64,000 nt of DNA from NCBI RefSeq assembly GCF_900116175.1, contig NZ_FPCH01000005.1, positions 64,501 to 128,500 of the forward strand, read 5' to 3'. The notes under the pieces were generated by a model. It saw nothing but the letters and a program-made list of their open reading frames with translations. It did no database searches and was not told the DNA's origin. This DNA is from Hyphomicrobium facile. Lineage in GTDB: Bacteria > Pseudomonadota > Alphaproteobacteria > Rhizobiales > Hyphomicrobiaceae. The stretch's first letter is position 1; every line of letters starts with the position of its first letter. The translations under genes and the position numbers were made by a program. This document shows positions 61,514 to 64,000 of the stretch, piece after piece.

Positions 61514-62017
61514 ATGACCCAAACACAGGAGAAGTCCGCCGACGGCATCCGAGCTGACGACCTTCAAACGATTACGCCGCATCTGGTCTGCGCAGGCGCC
61601 AGCGACGCCATCGACTTCTACAAGAAGGCTTTCGGCGCGGTCGAGATGATGCGATTGCCGGGCAAGAACGGCAAGCTGATGCACGGCGCCATCAAAATCG
61701 GCAATGCGCAGGTGATGCTCGTCGATGAGGACCCGGAATGGGGATCGCTTTCGCCACTAGCGCTCGGCGGCAGTCCCGTTACGATCCATCTGTACGTTGC
61801 CGACGTCGATGCGTTCATCGAGCGAGCGGTGAAAGCCGGCGCGATCCCTCTGATACCGATCGCCGATATGTTCTGGGGCGATCGATACGGCATCATCGAA
61901 GATCCGTTCGGTCACAAATGGTCGATCGCAACACATCAGCGCGACATGAGCGCCGCCGAAATCGAGGAAGCGATGAAGACGTTCATGCCGTCGCCCGACG
62001 CCGGCGATTGCAAATAA
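61514..62017 (+). CDS. VOC-family (PhnB/glyoxalase-like) protein
   Basis: The 167-residue protein has the paired beta-alpha-beta-beta-beta units of the VOC superfamily: ITPHLVCAGASDAIDFYKKAFGAVE, MHGAIKIGNAQVMLVDEDPEWG, YVADVDAFIERAVKAGA and DRYGIIEDPFGHKWSIATH, in that order by position. It is of the PhnB-like subtype. The end H-E/D pattern allows a metal site. ATG 61514 follows GGAGGAGC; the upstream frame from 61265 is rejected. Function unknown. Confidence 0.9.
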   Translation: MTQTQEKSADGIRADDLQTITPHLVCAGASDAIDFYKKAFGAVEMMRLPGKNGKLMHGAIKIGNAQVMLVDEDPEWGSLSPLALGGSPVTIHLYVADVDAFIERAVKAGAIPLIPIADMFWGDRYGIIEDPFGHKWSIATHQRDMSAAEIEEAMKTFMPSPDAGDCK

Positions 62018-62060
62018 CGATCAGCGTATTCGCCGCGATGCTTCGAGCCATTGAACGGCT

Positions 62061-62519
62061 CTACTCGATCTTCACGATCTCGGCTTCGCCTGTGCCCGCT
62101 TGAACGACGTCACCGACGCTCTTCTCCATCAGCGCCTGCGCTAATGGCGAGGTGTAGGAAATCTTGCCCTTCGCCGGGTTCGATTCATCTTCACCGACCA
62201 GGCGGTATTTCTGGACGCGGCCGTCGTCCCTCTCGAGGGTCACGAGTGATCCAAACGAGACGACCGATGAGCCGGTCGGCGGGTTCTGAACCTCGGCACT
62301 GCCGAGACGTTGATTCCAGTAGCGGAAATCGCGCGAAGCCCGTTGGATCGCATCCCGGTCGCCCGAACGCTGCGCCTCAGCAAGCTCCGCCTGCAGCCTT
62401 CCCACCTCGGCCTCGATGTGAGCCAAGCCTTCCGGCGTTACCAGATTACGATGCTCAGAGACGAGCTTCTCGGGAAGCTCCTCTACGGCGTCCGATTCTT
62501 TGACGAATGCTCTGCTCAT
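62061..62519 (-). CDS. GreA/GreB-family protein lacking the acidic tip motif
   Basis: This 152-residue protein has a coiled-coil N-terminus and a C-terminal FKBP-like domain (FGSLVTLERDDGRVQKYRLVG, SYTSPLAQALMEKSVGDVV) that are clearly Gre-related. The coiled-coil tip GDLSENAEY of GreA, whose Asp and Glu position Mg for RNA cleavage, is here AQRSGDRDAIQRASRDFRYW. It therefore probably binds RNA polymerase without cleavage activity or with altered function. ATG 62519. Divergent from yjbQ with about 37 bases between. Confidence 0.85.
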   Translation of the reverse strand: MSRAFVKESDAVEELPEKLVSEHRNLVTPEGLAHIEAEVGRLQAELAEAQRSGDRDAIQRASRDFRYWNQRLGSAEVQNPPTGSSVVSFGSLVTLERDDGRVQKYRLVGEDESNPAKGKISYTSPLAQALMEKSVGDVVQAGTGEAEIVKIE

Positions 62520-62556
62520 CCCCCTTATATAGGCTCTCTCGGAGGCAGGCACCAGA

Positions 62557-62976
62557 ATGCGACAGCACCAGGAAACGCTGGAAATCAAAACCAATGGCCC
62601 GGGCCTCGTGGAATTCACGGAGGCGGTGGTCCGGGTCGTTGAAGAGGCGGGCGTTTTGACCGGCTTGGTCCATGTTTTCTGCCGGCACACGTCGGCCTCG
62701 CTGCTGATCCAGGAGAACGCCGATCCGGACGTCCAGCTCGATCTCGCGGCCTTTTTCAGGCGTCTGGTGCCGGATGGCGATCCGCTCTTCTTGCACCAGT
62801 CGGAAGGTCCGGATGACATGGCGGCGCACGTTAAGAGTGCGCTAACCCAGACGACGCTCGCTATCCCCGTCGCGGATGGGCGAATGGCGCTCGGCACGTG
62901 GCAAGGCATCTACCTATTCGAGCACCGCCGACGGCCGCATACCCGGCAGGTCGTCATCCACGTGCTTGGAGCGTAG
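62557..62976 (+). CDS. yjbQ: YjbQ-family protein (secondary thiamine-phosphate synthase-like)
   Basis: The 139-residue protein has the UPF0047/YjbQ signatures HTSASLLIQENADPDVQLDL and LGTWQGIYLFEHR, with conserved His and Asp residues. E. coli YjbQ has weak thiamine-phosphate-synthase-like activity; the physiological role is unclear. GGAGG lies 11 bases before ATG 62557, and a TATATA element in the short gap to the gre-like gene may be shared promoter sequence. Confidence 0.93.
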   Translation: MRQHQETLEIKTNGPGLVEFTEAVVRVVEEAGVLTGLVHVFCRHTSASLLIQENADPDVQLDLAAFFRRLVPDGDPLFLHQSEGPDDMAAHVKSALTQTTLAIPVADGRMALGTWQGIYLFEHRRRPHTRQVVIHVLGA

Positions 62977-63014
62977 CGGACACGCTTTTCGCGCCCCTCA
63001 CCCGAGGCGATCGA

Positions 63015-63635
63015 TCAATCGAGACGATAATTGAAGCTAACCGACACGCGCTCGTCCTTGGCGTGATTGACGGGCACCTCGTGGCGGAGCCAGCTTTCCC
63101 AGAGCAACAGTGTCCCCGTGGCCGGGGCGAGCGCGACAAACGTCTTGTTCTTCTCTTTTGCCGATGGCTTGCGCGTGGGCGCGGCCATCATCATTGGCAA
63201 CCGCGGATCTTCATATTTGATCGCGCTCGCGTCCTTGGGGACGGCGAGGTAAAGCGTGCCGCTGATCACCGAATGCGGGTGGATGTGCGCGGTGTGAAAG
63301 CCGCCCGGCTTCAGGACGTTGATCCATAGGCTGTCGAGGGCGAGGCGCTTTCCCGTCAGCTCGAATTCGAGCGTTTTCGCGAAGGCGCTCGCATGCCGAT
63401 CCAACACCCTGACGAGATCGGCGAATGCCGGGTGCCTGTCTGGCAGGTCGTTTAGCGAAGCATAAGATGTATATCCCGCATAGTCGTTGGCCTTCGACCA
63501 TGCCTGCCCTGCCCGGTCTTGGGTGGAGATTTCGCGCGCCGCCTCCCCAAGTTCTTGGATGAGCGACGATGTTGGGCCGCGCTGGAGCTCTTCCCGGTAG
63601 ATCTGGGTGACGAAAAGCTCTTGAAGGCGCGCCAT
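63015..63635 (-). CDS. 2OG-Fe(II)-oxygenase-like protein (TIGR02466 type)
   Basis: The 206-residue protein has a jelly-roll core with HTAHIHPHSVISGTLYLAVP, WLRHEVPVNHAKDERVSVSFNY and a terminal RLD. The first His-x-His and the RHEV His match the metal-binding pattern of the TIGR02466 2-oxoglutarate/iron family; the fact that no clear HxD is visible lowers certainty of activity. ATG 63635 follows GGAGAAG; the frame to 63698 is rejected. Convergent with yjbQ. Confidence 0.82.
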   Translation of the reverse strand: MARLQELFVTQIYREELQRGPTSSLIQELGEAAREISTQDRAGQAWSKANDYAGYTSYASLNDLPDRHPAFADLVRVLDRHASAFAKTLEFELTGKRLALDSLWINVLKPGGFHTAHIHPHSVISGTLYLAVPKDASAIKYEDPRLPMMMAAPTRKPSAKEKNKTFVALAPATGTLLLWESWLRHEVPVNHAKDERVSVSFNYRLD

Positions 63636-63767
63636 TGACTTCTCCCCGCTGCGCAATCGAAGGTGAAATGTCGCGTTTACCCCAGCACGCTTGCGCATGG
63701 AAGGGCCGGTTCCGACCTGCTAAACACCGCGGCAAATCAATCGTAGAGCCTTCCGGAGAGACAACCG

Positions 63768-64000
63768 ATGTCCGACACTTCGCCTGAATCGCAAGCACGC
63801 GCCGCAACGGCTGCCCTGATCCGCGACTACTACGCGGCGTTCAATCGCGGCGATACCGACACCATGCTGGACTTCCTGACCGACGACGTGATTCACGACG
63901 TCAACCAGGGTGAGCGGCGCCAGGGCAAAGAGAAGTTCCGCGCCTTCAACGCGCGCATGACACACAATTACAAGGAAGAGCTGAAGGACATCGTCGTCCT
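63768..64000 (+). CDS. NTF2/SnoaL-like protein (C-terminus beyond the window)
   Basis: I translated from ATG 63768, which follows GGAGAG. The first 77 residues read MSDTSPESQARAATAALIRD then YYAAFNRGDTDTMLDFLTDDVIHDVNQGE, the typical start of nuclear transport factor 2 / SnoaL / ketosteroid-isomerase-like proteins. The pattern YYAAFNRGD, then DVIHDVNQGERRQGKEKFRAF, supports this. The rest is cut off, so the enzyme class cannot be judged. Confidence 0.75.
   Translation, partial: MSDTSPESQARAATAALIRDYYAAFNRGDTDTMLDFLTDDVIHDVNQGERRQGKEKFRAFNARMTHNYKEELKDIVV

Overview
The window is a stretch of core chromosome from a high-GC alphaproteobacterium. The best fit is the order Hyphomicrobiales, possibly close to Hyphomicrobium; this is inferred from gene content, because no rRNA or other phylogenetic marker search could be run. 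Supporting features are a fused ispDF gene, dusB-ntrB-ntrC in tandem, a Porin_2-type outer-membrane porin, the small alphaproteobacterial families DUF3126 and DUF5076, a COQ10-like protein, YqeY-dnaG-rpoD order, a methionine synthase split into two genes, and an ArsR-methyltransferase fusion regulator. I found no tRNA, rRNA, CRISPR array, insertion sequence, integrase or phage gene.

Layout. 1-3.6 kb (minus): dusB, ntrB and ntrC, the nitrogen two-component system, translationally coupled; ntrC runs off the left edge. 3.8-7.8 kb (plus): ispDF with a cation-transporter-like gene, a MarR regulator, cinA-type amidohydrolase and an exported pentapeptide-repeat protein. 7.8-12.7 kb (minus): COQ10-like protein, small membrane proteins and lipoproteins, an FtsB/DivIC-like protein and a large porin with a clear terminator. 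12.9-16.1 kb (plus): UbiH-type hydroxylase, lipid A acyltransferase, and a membrane protein resembling the non-GTPase part of a GTPase family. 16.3-20.5 kb (minus): DUF883 protein, thrS, yidD, a coiled-coil membrane protein and a NifU-like scaffold. 20.8-26.2 kb: hisI, patatin phospholipase, CBS protein, rhomboid protease, then PAS_5, double PilZ and LapG-like protease genes. 26.4-30.6 kb: gamma-carbonic anhydrase, DUF3126 and cysE (minus), then enoyl-CoA hydratase, polysaccharide deacetylase and a GNAT (plus).

31-37.8 kb (minus) holds a methionine-cycle operon in the order ArsR-methyltransferase fusion, metF, metH1 (homocysteine domain), an extra methyltransferase, metH2 (folate, cobalamin and activation domains). 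A perfect 18-bp palindrome overlaps its promoter, as expected for SahR-type control by S-adenosylhomocysteine. Beyond metH2, a gene-free stretch contains a strong plus-strand terminator preceded by nested inverted repeats, a candidate structured small RNA.

37.9-47 kb: a membrane protein, MlaC, a PRC-barrel-like protein, a large exported protein built of repeated modules, ettA, a CPBP protease, an ELM1-family protein, an Lrp regulator and a small exported protein. 47-56.3 kb (minus): greA, carB, an Fsr-type exporter, two tandem exported paralogues, a ChaN-like lipoprotein and carA, so carA and carB are separated by unrelated genes. 56.4-64 kb: YqeY, dnaG and rpoD, then a VOC protein, an atypical Gre-family factor, YjbQ, a 2OG-Fe(II)-like protein and a partial NTF2-like gene.

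No clearly novel multi-gene defence or biosynthetic system is visible. The most interesting signals are the sRNA candidate, the SahR-like operator with the split metH operon, the modular exported protein, the Gre homologue lacking its catalytic tip, and repeated short tandem duplications lying at or just beyond stop codons.
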